Part shown: positions 46,009 through 54,361 of the stretch, in pieces
Layout of the letters: each line of letters starts with the position of its first letter
Position numbering within the stretch: the first letter of the stretch is position 1
Notes under the pieces: model-generated
Database searches by the model: none
Seen by the model: the letters and a program-made list of their open reading frames with translations, nothing else
Told to the model about the DNA's origin: nothing
Source of the DNA: Enterobacter cancerogenus
GTDB lineage: Bacteria; Pseudomonadota; Gammaproteobacteria; Enterobacterales; Enterobacteriaceae
DNA length: 64,000 nt
Direction: 5' to 3'
NCBI GenBank assembly: GCA_000773965.1
Contig: JRUP01000026.1
Location: 186,001 to 250,000 of the forward strand
Program-made: the position numbers and the translations under genes

Positions 46009-46931
46009 GCCGCACGGCCAGTGGCCTCTATTGGATGGCGCGCTATCTGGAGCGCGCAGAACAACTTGCCCGGGTGCTGGATGTCACCAACCGGCTTTCG
46101 CTGATGCCGGTGCGTAACAGCCAAACCGATGAGCTGTTGTTGCCGCTTAATCTCACCGGCACGCGCCAGCTGTTTGAAACCCTCAACGGGCGTTTCACCA
46201 TGCCGCAGCTGTTTAACTTTTTCGCTCTTGACGATCGTAACCCCAGCAGCATTTTTAGCTGCTGGCAGGAGGCGTGGAACAATGCGCACGCGGTGCGCGG
46301 CAGTCTGTCGTCTGAAGTGTGGGAGAGCATCAACTCGACGTGGATTGAGATGCGTAACATGCGGCGACGCGGCATCACCAGCGCCAACGCTGACAGCTTT
46401 TTTGACTGGGTTAAAGAGCGTTCGCACCTGTTTCGTGGCGCGATGTTCGGCACCTTGCTGCGCGGCGATGCGATGTGCTTTATCCGTATCGGCACGCTGA
46501 TGGAGCGCAGCGACGGTACCGCGCGTTTGTTGAGCGTCAATCAACAACTGCTGGAGCAAAACCCCGATTCGGTGCGTGAATATTATTGCCTCGATACCTT
46601 GCTGCGTGCGGTGTCGGCGCGTGAAGCCTATAACGCGATCTTTAAGCAGCAGCTGATGCCGAATCTGGTGAATGAGATGCTGATCCTGCGTAACGAAAGT
46701 CCGCGATCGCTGCACTCCTGCATCGAGGAGATCGCCAACCAGTTAGAACAGATCGGCAGCAGCGGTGAGGATCGTCCACGCTATCTGGTGACGGTGCTGT
46801 TGGCCGAAATGCGCTTCAGCACCTGGGAAAGTCTGACGCGTGACGGGTTGTACAGCTGGCTTAATCACTTTCTCTCGCAGACCAATGCGCTGGCAGAAAG
46901 CATCAATCAGACCTATCTGGAGGCGAAATGA
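46002..46931 (+). CDS. alpha-E domain protein (COG2307, DUF403)
   Basis: 309-aa all-helical protein of the alpha-E family: LSRTASGLYWMARYLERAEQ at the N terminus and a conserved RGTMFG-like segment here written RGAMFGTLLRGDAMCFIRIG. It is nearly always encoded after a circularly permuted ATP-grasp, and probably acts with it as a complex. It overlaps the ATP-grasp gene by 7 nt and the transglutaminase gene by ATGA, so the three are translationally coupled. Confidence 0.88.
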   Translation: MLSRTASGLYWMARYLERAEQLARVLDVTNRLSLMPVRNSQTDELLLPLNLTGTRQLFETLNGRFTMPQLFNFFALDDRNPSSIFSCWQEAWNNAHAVRGSLSSEVWESINSTWIEMRNMRRRGITSANADSFFDWVKERSHLFRGAMFGTLLRGDAMCFIRIGTLMERSDGTARLLSVNQQLLEQNPDSVREYYCLDTLLRAVSAREAYNAIFKQQLMPNLVNEMLILRNESPRSLHSCIEEIANQLEQIGSSGEDRPRYLVTVLLAEMRFSTWESLTRDGLYSWLNHFLSQTNALAESINQTYLEAK

Positions 46932-47728
46932 GACTGAATATCGAGCACAAAACCTGGTATGCCTATGAGCATCAGGTCAAACTCAGCACCCAGTATCTGC
47001 GCCTGACGCCGCAGAACTCGGTGCACCAGCAGATTCTGTCATGGGATCTCGATTTACCGTGCGAAGCCACGCGCACCCTGGATGCTTACGGCAACGTGTT
47101 GCATGTGCTGACGCTGGATACGCCACATCAGCAACTGGAGATTGCCGCGCGCGGGGTGGTGGAAATTCTGGATGAAGGGGAGTATTCCCCCGACCCTGAA
47201 TCGATCCTCTCGCCATTGGTGTTTCTGCGAGCCACGCCATTAACCTTGCCCGATGCGGCGATACGCGATTTCGCACAGCGCTACTGGCACGCGGAAAAAC
47301 CGCTCGCCAGCCTGGAAAAACTGATGGATGAGCTGCTGTTAAAAATGCCGTACCAGCCTGGCAGCACCCAGGTGAGTGATACCGCAGCGAAAGTATTTGC
47401 GGCGGGCAGCGGCGTTTGCCAGGATCACAGCCATGTGTTTCTGGCTTGTTGTCGCAGTCTCGGGATCCCGGCGCGCTATGTCAGCGGCTATCTTTATACG
47501 GACAATGTAGAACACGTTGCTACTCACGCCTGGGTTGAAGCCTGGCTGGATGGCAGTTGGCACAGCTTTGATATCACCAACAATACGCGCAGTACGCGCC
47601 AGCATTTACGTCTGGCGGTGGGTGTGGATTATCTCGATGCTTGTCCGGTGCGCGGTATGCGGCTAGGTGGCGGCGGTGAGGATATGCTGGCGATGGCCGC
47701 GGTGCAGCAGGTGCATGCGCAGCAGTGA
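46928..47728 (+). CDS. transglutaminase-like cysteine protease family protein
   Basis: 266 aa. An N-terminal bacterial transglutaminase domain (about 1-80), then the catalytic core: Cys in GSGVCQDHSHVFLACCRSLGI, His in ATHAWVEAWLDG, Asp in SFDITNN. It could cleave or form amide bonds of the product made by the ATP-grasp/alpha-E pair. Cytosolic (no signal peptide). ATGA overlap with alpha-E and 15 nt before the Anbu gene. Confidence 0.88.
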   Translation: MRLNIEHKTWYAYEHQVKLSTQYLRLTPQNSVHQQILSWDLDLPCEATRTLDAYGNVLHVLTLDTPHQQLEIAARGVVEILDEGEYSPDPESILSPLVFLRATPLTLPDAAIRDFAQRYWHAEKPLASLEKLMDELLLKMPYQPGSTQVSDTAAKVFAAGSGVCQDHSHVFLACCRSLGIPARYVSGYLYTDNVEHVATHAWVEAWLDGSWHSFDITNNTRSTRQHLRLAVGVDYLDACPVRGMRLGGGGEDMLAMAAVQQVHAQQ

Positions 47729-47743
47729 TATTTTTTTGCAGGC

Positions 47744-48454
47744 GTGACTATGACTTATTGTGTGGCAATGCGTTTATCGTCAGGGATGATTTTTGTATCG
47801 GATTCACGCACCAACGCGGGCGTCGATCATATTTCCTCGTTCCGTAAATTACATGTGTTTCAGGTGGATGATGAACGCACGCTGGTGCTGCAAAGCGCCG
47901 GTAATCTGGCGACCACGCAAAGCGTGATGAGTTTGCTACGGCGTAATAACCACGACAGCGATCAGCCCAATCTGCTGAATGGGCGCTCGCTGTATGACAT
48001 TGCGCTGCTGGTGGGGGAAACCCTGCGTGAAGTGATCAAACGTGATGGCGAAGAGTTTGGTGGCACGCTGCTATTAGGGGGACAGATTCGTGGTGAAGAG
48101 CCGCGCCTGTTCCAGATCTATCCGCAGGGCAACTTCATTGAAGCCAGTGTGGATACGCCTTATTTCCAGATTGGTGAAAGCAAGTACGGCAAGCCGATTA
48201 TTGATCGCGTATTGCGTTATGAAACCCCGCTCAGCCAGGCGATGCAGTGTGCGCTGATTTCCATGGACTCGACGCTGGCGAGTAATATTTCGGTAGGGCT
48301 GCCGCTGGATGTGATGGTGTATCGCACCGATAGCTTCAGCGACAACGAGCAGCATCATATTACCGATCAACACCCATACTTTTCGCAAATCCGTCAGCTG
48401 TGGAGTAAAGGATTGTTGAGCGTGTTCTCACAATTGCCGCCGTTAAAACTTTAA
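47744..48454 (+). CDS. Anbu proteasome-like peptidase
   Basis: 236-aa Ntn-hydrolase fold protein of the Anbu (ancestral beta subunit) family. The sequence begins M-T-YCVAMRLSSGMIFVSDSRTNAG, so Thr2 becomes the catalytic nucleophile after methionine removal; LVLQSAGNLATTQSV and GGTLLLGGQIRGEEP follow. Known Anbu proteins form open or helical rings rather than closed proteasomes, and no ATPase partner is present. The last gene of the cluster; substrates are unknown. Confidence 0.88.
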   Translation: MTMTYCVAMRLSSGMIFVSDSRTNAGVDHISSFRKLHVFQVDDERTLVLQSAGNLATTQSVMSLLRRNNHDSDQPNLLNGRSLYDIALLVGETLREVIKRDGEEFGGTLLLGGQIRGEEPRLFQIYPQGNFIEASVDTPYFQIGESKYGKPIIDRVLRYETPLSQAMQCALISMDSTLASNISVGLPLDVMVYRTDSFSDNEQHHITDQHPYFSQIRQLWSKGLLSVFSQLPPLKL

Positions 48455-48624
48455 CCGCTCACGCACGATGAATCGGGCGGTGCCACACTATCGATAAGTG
48501 GTTGTCTTTTCAGGGGCGGCTTCTGCCGCTCGCTGGCTCGACAATCCTCTGTACGGTTCGCTAGCGGCGCCATTACTGGCTAACGCCCTGCGTTTCCCCC
48601 GTTATTTCCGTTTCGCTTTCTCAC

Positions 48625-48642
48625 TGGTCATAAATCTGAAAA
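48625..48642 (+). promoter_or_regulatory. candidate Pho box upstream of olsF
   Basis: TGGTCAT-AAAT-CTGAAAA: two 7-mers spaced by 4 bp, of which GTCATAAATCTG matches the PhoB consensus (CTGTCAT-AAAT-CTGTCAC) run-on; the second half is degenerate. It lies 52 bp before the olsF start. Support is strengthened by the function of OlsF and by the much clearer array at 50458. The rest of 48455-48624 shows no gene. Confidence 0.45.
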
Positions 48643-48693
48643 CAAGCCTGTTTAACTTCGGTGCCATAAACCTCTGCGCACAAAAGGTGAATG

Positions 48694-50412
48694 ATGTTTT
48701 CTGTTGATCAGCTTCTCGATACTTACTGGCCAGGCCATCACCCCGCGAACTGGCAAAAAAGCCTGTTGAAATGGGCCGTTCGCGAACATGAATTCCAATC
48801 TTTTGCTGACCGTTATCGCCACCTGAAAGGGGTGGATATGGTCGAGCAAGTGCTGGAGCACCTGGATGTGCGCTGTGAATTAAGTGAACGCGATTTGGAG
48901 CAGATCCCGACCAGCGGTCCGGTGGTAATTGTCGCCAACCATCCGCTCGGTGCGCTGGACGGGCTGGCGCTGCTGGCGGCCGTGTCTCAGGTGCGTCGTG
49001 ATGTGAAAATCGTGGCAAACCGCATGCTGATGATGCTGGAGCCGATCAACAATCTGATGTTGCCTGTGGATAACATGGGCAACCGCACCAGTCGCGAACA
49101 GCTGACGCGCATGCAGCAGCATCTCGACAATCAGGGCGCACTGATTATCTTCCCGGCGGGTGAAGTGTCGCGCCTTTCGAGCCGTGGTGTGCGGGATAAC
49201 CGCTGGCATCACAGCTTCCTGCGCCTGGCCGCCCGTGCTCGTGCGCCGATTGTTCCGGCACACGTCGTCGGACGTAATAGCCTTGCGTTCTATGCCGCCG
49301 CCAAAATCGCCTCACCGCTGGCGCTGCTGATGCTGGTGCGCGAGATGTTCCGCCAGCGTGGATCGCGCATCAAGCTGCACATTGGCGAGCAGATCCCGTT
49401 TGCCAACTGGCACGATGGCCACACGCCGGGCAAAGAGCTGGCGAAACGGCTGCGCAAGCACTTATATCGCATTGGTCAGGGCCGTCGTGGTCTGTTCCAG
49501 ACTGAAGCGGCGATTGCGCGCCCGGAAGATCGTGCCGAACTGAAAAAAGCGCTGATGGAGAGTGAGCGTCTCGGCTCGCTGCCGGATGGCAAACAGATTT
49601 ACCTGTGGCGTCGTAACGGCGCGACCTGGGTGCCGCTGCTGCGTGAACTCGGACGCCTGCGTGAAATCGCCTTCCGCGCCGTGGGCGAGGGCAGCGGTCG
49701 CCGTCGTGACCTCGATAAATACGATGACGATTACTATCACCTGATTCTGTGGGATGACGATGCGCTGGAGATTGTGGGCGCTTATCGCTTTATTCCGGGA
49801 GCCGAGCAGCTGGAGCGTCGTGGTCTGGAAGGCATCTACAGCGACAGCCTGTTCCACTACGACGAGCGCATGTTGCCGATCATCAATCAGGGCCTGGAGC
49901 TGGGTCGCAGCTTTATCCAGCCCGCCTACTGGGGCAAACGCGGCCTGGATTATCTGTGGATGGGCATCGGTGCCTATATCGCCAAATACCCGGAGACCCG
50001 TTACCTGTTCGGTCCGGTGTCGATCTCCGGCGGTATGCCGCTGGCGGCGCGCGATCTGCTGGTGGCGTTCTACCGCATGTACTTCCCGACTGAATTACCG
50101 CTGGCAAAATCGCGCCGTCCTTATCCGGCCTCGCTGCCGGAGGTGCTGGCGCAGTTTACCGGTGATAACTATGCGGAAGACTTGCGTCGTCTGAAGCATC
50201 TGCTGGCGAACCTCGGCACCGCGATTCCCACGCTCTACAAGCAGTACTCGGAAGTGTGTGAGCCGGGCGGGGTGCAGTTTATCGATTTCGGCAGCGATCC
50301 CGATTTCAACAACTGTATCGACGGACTGGTGCTGGTGGATCTGTCACGCGTGAAGCCATCACGCTATGAGCGCTACATCGGCATGCATCTTCAGGCTGAA
50401 AGCGTCGAATAA
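48694..50412 (+). CDS. olsF: bifunctional ornithine-lipid synthase (OlsF-like)
   Basis: 572 aa with two acyltransferase parts. The N-terminal PlsC-type domain (about 60-230) has NHPLGALDG (NHx4D) and FPAGEVSR. The C-terminal part (about 330-490) is a GNAT-like acyl-ACP N-acyltransferase of the OlsB/hemolysin type (AYRFIPGAE, SDSLFHYDERM, ELGRSFIQPAYWGKRGLDYLW). OlsF of Serratia makes ornithine lipids: the C-terminal half N-acylates ornithine, the N-terminal half O-acylates the lyso-lipid. Such phosphorus-free lipids typically replace phospholipids in phosphate starvation. AAGGTG favours ATG 48694 over 48691. Membrane-associated. Confidence 0.8.
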   Translation: MFSVDQLLDTYWPGHHPANWQKSLLKWAVREHEFQSFADRYRHLKGVDMVEQVLEHLDVRCELSERDLEQIPTSGPVVIVANHPLGALDGLALLAAVSQVRRDVKIVANRMLMMLEPINNLMLPVDNMGNRTSREQLTRMQQHLDNQGALIIFPAGEVSRLSSRGVRDNRWHHSFLRLAARARAPIVPAHVVGRNSLAFYAAAKIASPLALLMLVREMFRQRGSRIKLHIGEQIPFANWHDGHTPGKELAKRLRKHLYRIGQGRRGLFQTEAAIARPEDRAELKKALMESERLGSLPDGKQIYLWRRNGATWVPLLRELGRLREIAFRAVGEGSGRRRDLDKYDDDYYHLILWDDDALEIVGAYRFIPGAEQLERRGLEGIYSDSLFHYDERMLPIINQGLELGRSFIQPAYWGKRGLDYLWMGIGAYIAKYPETRYLFGPVSISGGMPLAARDLLVAFYRMYFPTELPLAKSRRPYPASLPEVLAQFTGDNYAEDLRRLKHLLANLGTAIPTLYKQYSEVCEPGGVQFIDFGSDPDFNNCIDGLVLVDLSRVKPSRYERYIGMHLQAESVE

Positions 50413-50418
50413 GTAGCA

Positions 50419-50445
50419 GGGAGGCTTCAGGGCCTCCCGTTTTGT
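50419..50445 (+). terminator. terminator after olsF
   Basis: 7-bp stem GGGAGGC/GCCTCCC with a six-base loop followed by GTTTTGTTT. Confidence 0.75.
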
Positions 50446-50457
50446 TTGAGCACGGAA

Positions 50458-50519
50458 ACGTCAAATCGATGTCACGGGATCGTCATCTGATTGTCGTAGG
50501 GTCTTAGCCGGACTGTCAG
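50458..50519 (+). promoter_or_regulatory. Pho-box array (PhoB sites on an 11-bp lattice)
   Basis: Four consecutive 7-mers with 4-bp spacers: ACGTCAA (50458), ATGTCAC (50469), TCGTCAT (50480), TTGTCGT (50491). A fifth, CTGTCAG at 50513, is in phase after one skipped unit. The PhoB consensus is CTGTCAT repeated every 11 bp and bound by tandem PhoB dimers. The array ends 15-40 bp before the ABC ATPase start (50535), the right place for a Pho promoter. I see this directly; PhoB binding is inferred. Confidence 0.7.
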
Positions 50520-50534
50520 ATAAAGGCCAGAAAC

Positions 50535-51602
50535 ATGGCAACGATCACACTTCGCGGGTTAAGCAAAGCCTTTGCTGCCCAGCCGGTACTTCAGGATATC
50601 TCGCTGCAGATTGCGCAGGGAGAGTTCATCGCCGTTCTGGGTCCTTCGGGCTGCGGCAAAACCACCTTATTACGTCTGCTGGCGGGCTTTGAAACCGCTG
50701 ATGCCGGTGAAATCCACGTCGGTGAGCGCTGCTTTGCTGCGCCGGGCGTGCACCTGCCGCCGGAAGATCGCCAGCTCGGCGTGGTGTTCCAGAGTTATGC
50801 GCTGTGGCCACATATGACGGTGGCGGAAAACGTCGCCTACAGCCTGAAAGTCAACGGCGTACCGCGCCATGAGCGTGACAGCCGTACTCAACAAGCGCTG
50901 GAACTGGTGGGATTAGAAAACTTTGCCTCGCGCCGTCCCGCCGATCTTTCCGGCGGACAACGTCAGCGTGTGGCGTTAGCCCGCTGTCTGGTCGCTAAAC
51001 CGACGCTGGTGCTGCTCGACGAACCGCTGGCCAACCTCGATGTGCATCTGCGCGCCACCATGGAAGAGGAGTTTCGCCGCTTCCATCGCCACAGCCACGC
51101 CACCTTGCTCTACATCACCCACGATCAGCACGAAGCGATGGCGCTGGCCGACCGCATTGTCGTGATGGACAGCGGCCGCGTGATGCAGTTCGCCACGCCG
51201 CAAACCCTGTGGCGTGAACCGGCGAATGCAATGGTGGCGGGATTTATCGATGACGGCAAAGTGCTGCCGGTCAGCGATATCGAACCTACCGGCGAGGGCA
51301 AAGCACTTGCCACGCTGTGTGGTCTGCGCGTCACCTTGCGCTGTGCGGCCGAACAACGCCCGGTGCCCCACGGCAAAGCCAGTTTTCACGCTATAGATTT
51401 CCGCCTTGCTGAGCCGGATGAACCGCAGTTTGCGGCACGCGTGCAGCGGGTGATCTATCGCGGCAGCCATTACCAAATTGATGTTGCACCCATCGAGGCA
51501 CCAGACCACAGCATCACGCTGCATCTGGCCGATGCCGCTTTATCCGTTGTTGACGCGACCCTTGGTGTGGCGCTGCGCGACGGTTGGATTCTTCCTTCAT
51601 AA
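50535..51602 (+). CDS. ABC transporter ATP-binding protein (phosphonate/iron type)
   Basis: 355-aa ATPase: Walker A GPSGCGKTTLL (about residue 38), signature LSGGQRQRVAL (about 138), Walker B LVLLDEPLANLD, and a C-terminal TOBE-like domain from about 240. It belongs to the PotA/FbpC/PhnT group. AAAGG precedes the ATG. The upstream Pho-box array suggests that the system takes up an organophosphorus compound such as 2-aminoethylphosphonate, rather than ferric iron. First gene of a four-gene operon. Confidence 0.85.
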   Translation: MATITLRGLSKAFAAQPVLQDISLQIAQGEFIAVLGPSGCGKTTLLRLLAGFETADAGEIHVGERCFAAPGVHLPPEDRQLGVVFQSYALWPHMTVAENVAYSLKVNGVPRHERDSRTQQALELVGLENFASRRPADLSGGQRQRVALARCLVAKPTLVLLDEPLANLDVHLRATMEEEFRRFHRHSHATLLYITHDQHEAMALADRIVVMDSGRVMQFATPQTLWREPANAMVAGFIDDGKVLPVSDIEPTGEGKALATLCGLRVTLRCAAEQRPVPHGKASFHAIDFRLAEPDEPQFAARVQRVIYRGSHYQIDVAPIEAPDHSITLHLADAALSVVDATLGVALRDGWILPS

Positions 51603-51626
51603 CGTTCAAACCTTAGGGAAATTGCT

Positions 51627-52616
51627 ATGCGCACGTCTTTTAACGCTTTGATGTTAGCCAGTGGATTAGTGTTTGCCGCCACCAGCCACGCTGAAGAGGC
51701 GCCGTCGGGTAAGCTGGTGATCTACACCTCGCAGGCGCCGGAAATCGCGCAGCAAACCGTGGACGCGTTCAAAGCCGCGTACCCGAAAGTCGAAGTGGAG
51801 TGGACGCGTAACGGCACCACGCAGCTGATGAACGTATTGCAGACCGAGATGATGAGCGGCGGCGCCAAGCCGGATGTGCTGCTGATTGCTGATGCCATCA
51901 ACCTTGGCGCGTTGAAGAATCAGAACCAGCTCTACAGCTACAAAGATGCGCCACTGAGCCACATCAATCCGTCGTTCTACGACAAAGATAAAACCTTCTT
52001 TGGCACCAAAATCATCGCTACGGTGATTGCTTATAACACCCAGCACGCACAGCCGATTGACAGCTGGAACGCGCTGGCGGTAGAGGCCAATAAAGGTCAG
52101 ATCGCCATGCCAAGCCCGCTCTACTCTGGTGCGGCGCTGTACAAGCTGCACACCGATATCAACACGCCAACCATCGGCTGGAACTTCTACAAGAAGCTGG
52201 CAGCGATTGGCGTGGCACCGCAGGGCGGCAACGGCCCGGCGCTGAAAGCGGTGGCCAGCGGACTGGATAAGTACGGCATCATCACGGACGCGGACGTTAT
52301 TCTGGCGAAGAAAAAAGGCTCGCCAGTCGATCTGGTGTACCCGAAAGAGGGCGTCTCTTACGTGACGGAGCCGGTAGCGATCATGAAGTCGGTGCACAAC
52401 CTGCCAGCCGCTAAAGCCTTCGTAAACTTTATGTTGTCTGAGCAAGGCCAGAAGCTGGTGGTCGAGCAGGGTAACCGTCCGGTGGACGATCGTGTTTCTG
52501 CACCGGCCGGCTTTACGCCCATCAATAAAATCAAACTGCTGACCCCTGACGTGGCGAAAGCCATCAAGGAAGATGCCACGGTGCGCGATCAGTTCACCGC
52601 AATGTTTGGCGGCTAA
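51627..52616 (+). CDS. ABC transporter periplasmic binding protein
   Basis: 329 aa with a signal peptide (cleavage after SHA near residue 22). It starts its mature part with the GKLVIYTSQAPEIAQ pattern of the Fbp/AfuA/PhnS-like extracellular binding protein family (type II fold), with YPKVEVEWTRNGTTQLM and PDVLLIAD. No tyrosine cluster of ferric binding proteins can be confirmed. It is 24 nt after the ATPase and 2 nt before the permease. Confidence 0.85.
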   Translation: MRTSFNALMLASGLVFAATSHAEEAPSGKLVIYTSQAPEIAQQTVDAFKAAYPKVEVEWTRNGTTQLMNVLQTEMMSGGAKPDVLLIADAINLGALKNQNQLYSYKDAPLSHINPSFYDKDKTFFGTKIIATVIAYNTQHAQPIDSWNALAVEANKGQIAMPSPLYSGAALYKLHTDINTPTIGWNFYKKLAAIGVAPQGGNGPALKAVASGLDKYGIITDADVILAKKKGSPVDLVYPKEGVSYVTEPVAIMKSVHNLPAAKAFVNFMLSEQGQKLVVEQGNRPVDDRVSAPAGFTPINKIKLLTPDVAKAIKEDATVRDQFTAMFGG

Positions 52617-52618
52617 GC

Positions 52619-54361
52619 ATGAGCGTGGTGAGCAACGAATGGCGTAACGCGGCGCGCGGCGGTCAACGCTGGCGTCTCAACAGTGAAAAGCTGATCCTGG
52701 CACTGATGGTGCTGCTGATTGGCTTGCTGTCTGTCGCGCCGCTGCTGCGACTGGTGTGGACGGCGATTGCCCCTCAGGGCGTGCCGGATATGGCTCGGTT
52801 AACGCGCCTGATAGCCAGCGACCGCGTTCTGATTGCCAGTGGCAATACGTTGCTCATCGCTTTTAGCTCGACCCTGATTTCCGTGCTGCTCGGCACCGCC
52901 GCTGCCTGGCTGGTGGCGCTGAGCGATTTGCGCGCCAAAACCGCCTGGGTGTTTGCTTTTATCCTGCCGCTAATGATTCCGCCGCAGGTCACGGCGCTCG
53001 CATGGCTGCAGGCGCTGGCACCGTCCAGCCCGTTAGCGCTACTGTTTGGTTCGCTCGGCTTGCCATGGTTTGCACCTGGCGAACAGCCGCTCTATTCGCT
53101 GAGCGGCATCGTGCTGCTGCTCGGTACACACAACGCGCCACTGGTGTTTCTCACCGTGCGCGCGGGTTTACGTCGCTTACCGGCCGATTTAGTCGAAGCG
53201 GCGCAGATCAGCGGCGCCTCCAGGATGCGCGTGCTGTTCACCATCATTCTGCCGCTGGCGCGTCCGGCGATCTTTGCCGGGGCCGCGCTGACCTTTGTCG
53301 CCGCAGCCGGTAACTTCGGTATTCAGGCGATGCTCGGCATTCCCGCCCGCGTGCCAACGCTGATCACGCTGGTCTATCAGCAGCTTAACGGCATTGGTCC
53401 GAGCGCTTTACCCAATACCGCCGTTTACGCGCTGCTGATTGCCGTGATCACGTTAGCGGGTATGGCGGCCAGTGCCTGGCTCGGTGGTCGCCACGATGTG
53501 CGTGTCAACGGTGCGCCCCGCCTGTGGCAGCAACCGCTAGGGCGCGGACGGTTGGCGATTGAGGGAACGGCCTGGCTGTGGATGGTGCTGACGCTGCTGC
53601 TGCCGGTCAGTGCGCTGCTGATCACCGCACTCACCAGCGGTTATGGTCAGGCGCTCACCTGGCAGACGCTAACGCTGGAAAACTTCCGCAGCGCGCTATG
53701 GGGCTATCCGGCAGTGCGCCATGCCTTTATGACCAGCCTCGGATTGACCTCGCTGGCGGCGGTTATTTTGACGTCCACCGCGCTGTTCCTGGCGTATTTC
53801 CTCAGCTGGCGACGGACCAAACTGGTGCGCGGCCTGTGGCTGGCCAGTGAACTCACCTATGCCTTGCCGGGCATTGTTACCGGTGTCGCCGCGATGCTGT
53901 TCTTTCTGCGCCCGCTGCCGATAATCAATGTGTCGCTGTATGGCACGGTGTGGATCATCCTCGCCGCGTATCTGGCGAACTTCCTTGCGCTGGTGCTGCG
54001 CCCGACGCTGGCAGGCTTCGCGCAACTGGAACCGGCGCTGGATGAGGCGGCACGCTTGTGCGGTGCCAGTTTTATGCGCCGCATGCGCGATATTTTACTG
54101 CCGCTGGCTGCGCCTTCTGCGCTGGCGGGCACGGTGCTGGTGTTCCTCACCGCACTGAATGAAATCCAGGTTTCGGTATTGCTGGTCACCTCGCAAACCC
54201 AAACCATCGGACCCACCATCGTATTCCTTGACGAAGGGGGCTCCGCCTCGCTGGCGGCCGCGGTAGGCTGCCTGATGATTCTGGTCGTGTGTTTGCTGAT
54301 GGGATTGGCAACGCGGCTGGCGCGGCGCCTGCCGCAAGGGGTTTTACCATGGCAAGCTTAA
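52619..54361 (+). CDS. fused two-domain ABC permease
   Basis: 580 aa with two binding-protein-dependent permease domains in one chain (about 55-280 and 350-575), each with an EAA loop (VEAAQISGASRMRVLFTIILPL and DEAARLCGASFMRRMRDILLPL). The fused form is known for ferric (FbpB) and putative 2-aminoethylphosphonate transporters. Starts 2 nt after the receptor gene and overlaps the next gene by 13 nt. Confidence 0.87.
   Translation: MSVVSNEWRNAARGGQRWRLNSEKLILALMVLLIGLLSVAPLLRLVWTAIAPQGVPDMARLTRLIASDRVLIASGNTLLIAFSSTLISVLLGTAAAWLVALSDLRAKTAWVFAFILPLMIPPQVTALAWLQALAPSSPLALLFGSLGLPWFAPGEQPLYSLSGIVLLLGTHNAPLVFLTVRAGLRRLPADLVEAAQISGASRMRVLFTIILPLARPAIFAGAALTFVAAAGNFGIQAMLGIPARVPTLITLVYQQLNGIGPSALPNTAVYALLIAVITLAGMAASAWLGGRHDVRVNGAPRLWQQPLGRGRLAIEGTAWLWMVLTLLLPVSALLITALTSGYGQALTWQTLTLENFRSALWGYPAVRHAFMTSLGLTSLAAVILTSTALFLAYFLSWRRTKLVRGLWLASELTYALPGIVTGVAAMLFFLRPLPIINVSLYGTVWIILAAYLANFLALVLRPTLAGFAQLEPALDEAARLCGASFMRRMRDILLPLAAPSALAGTVLVFLTALNEIQVSVLLVTSQTQTIGPTIVFLDEGGSASLAAAVGCLMILVVCLLMGLATRLARRLPQGVLPWQA

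Noticed and set aside
48498..48707. 69-codon frame before olsF
   Set aside because: No ribosome site and no recognisable features, and it covers the probable olsF promoter region.
51627..52616. Annotation as a ferric-iron receptor
   Set aside because: The fold family includes iron receptors, but the Pho-box array upstream and the lack of an evident tyrosine pair make an organophosphorus ligand more likely.
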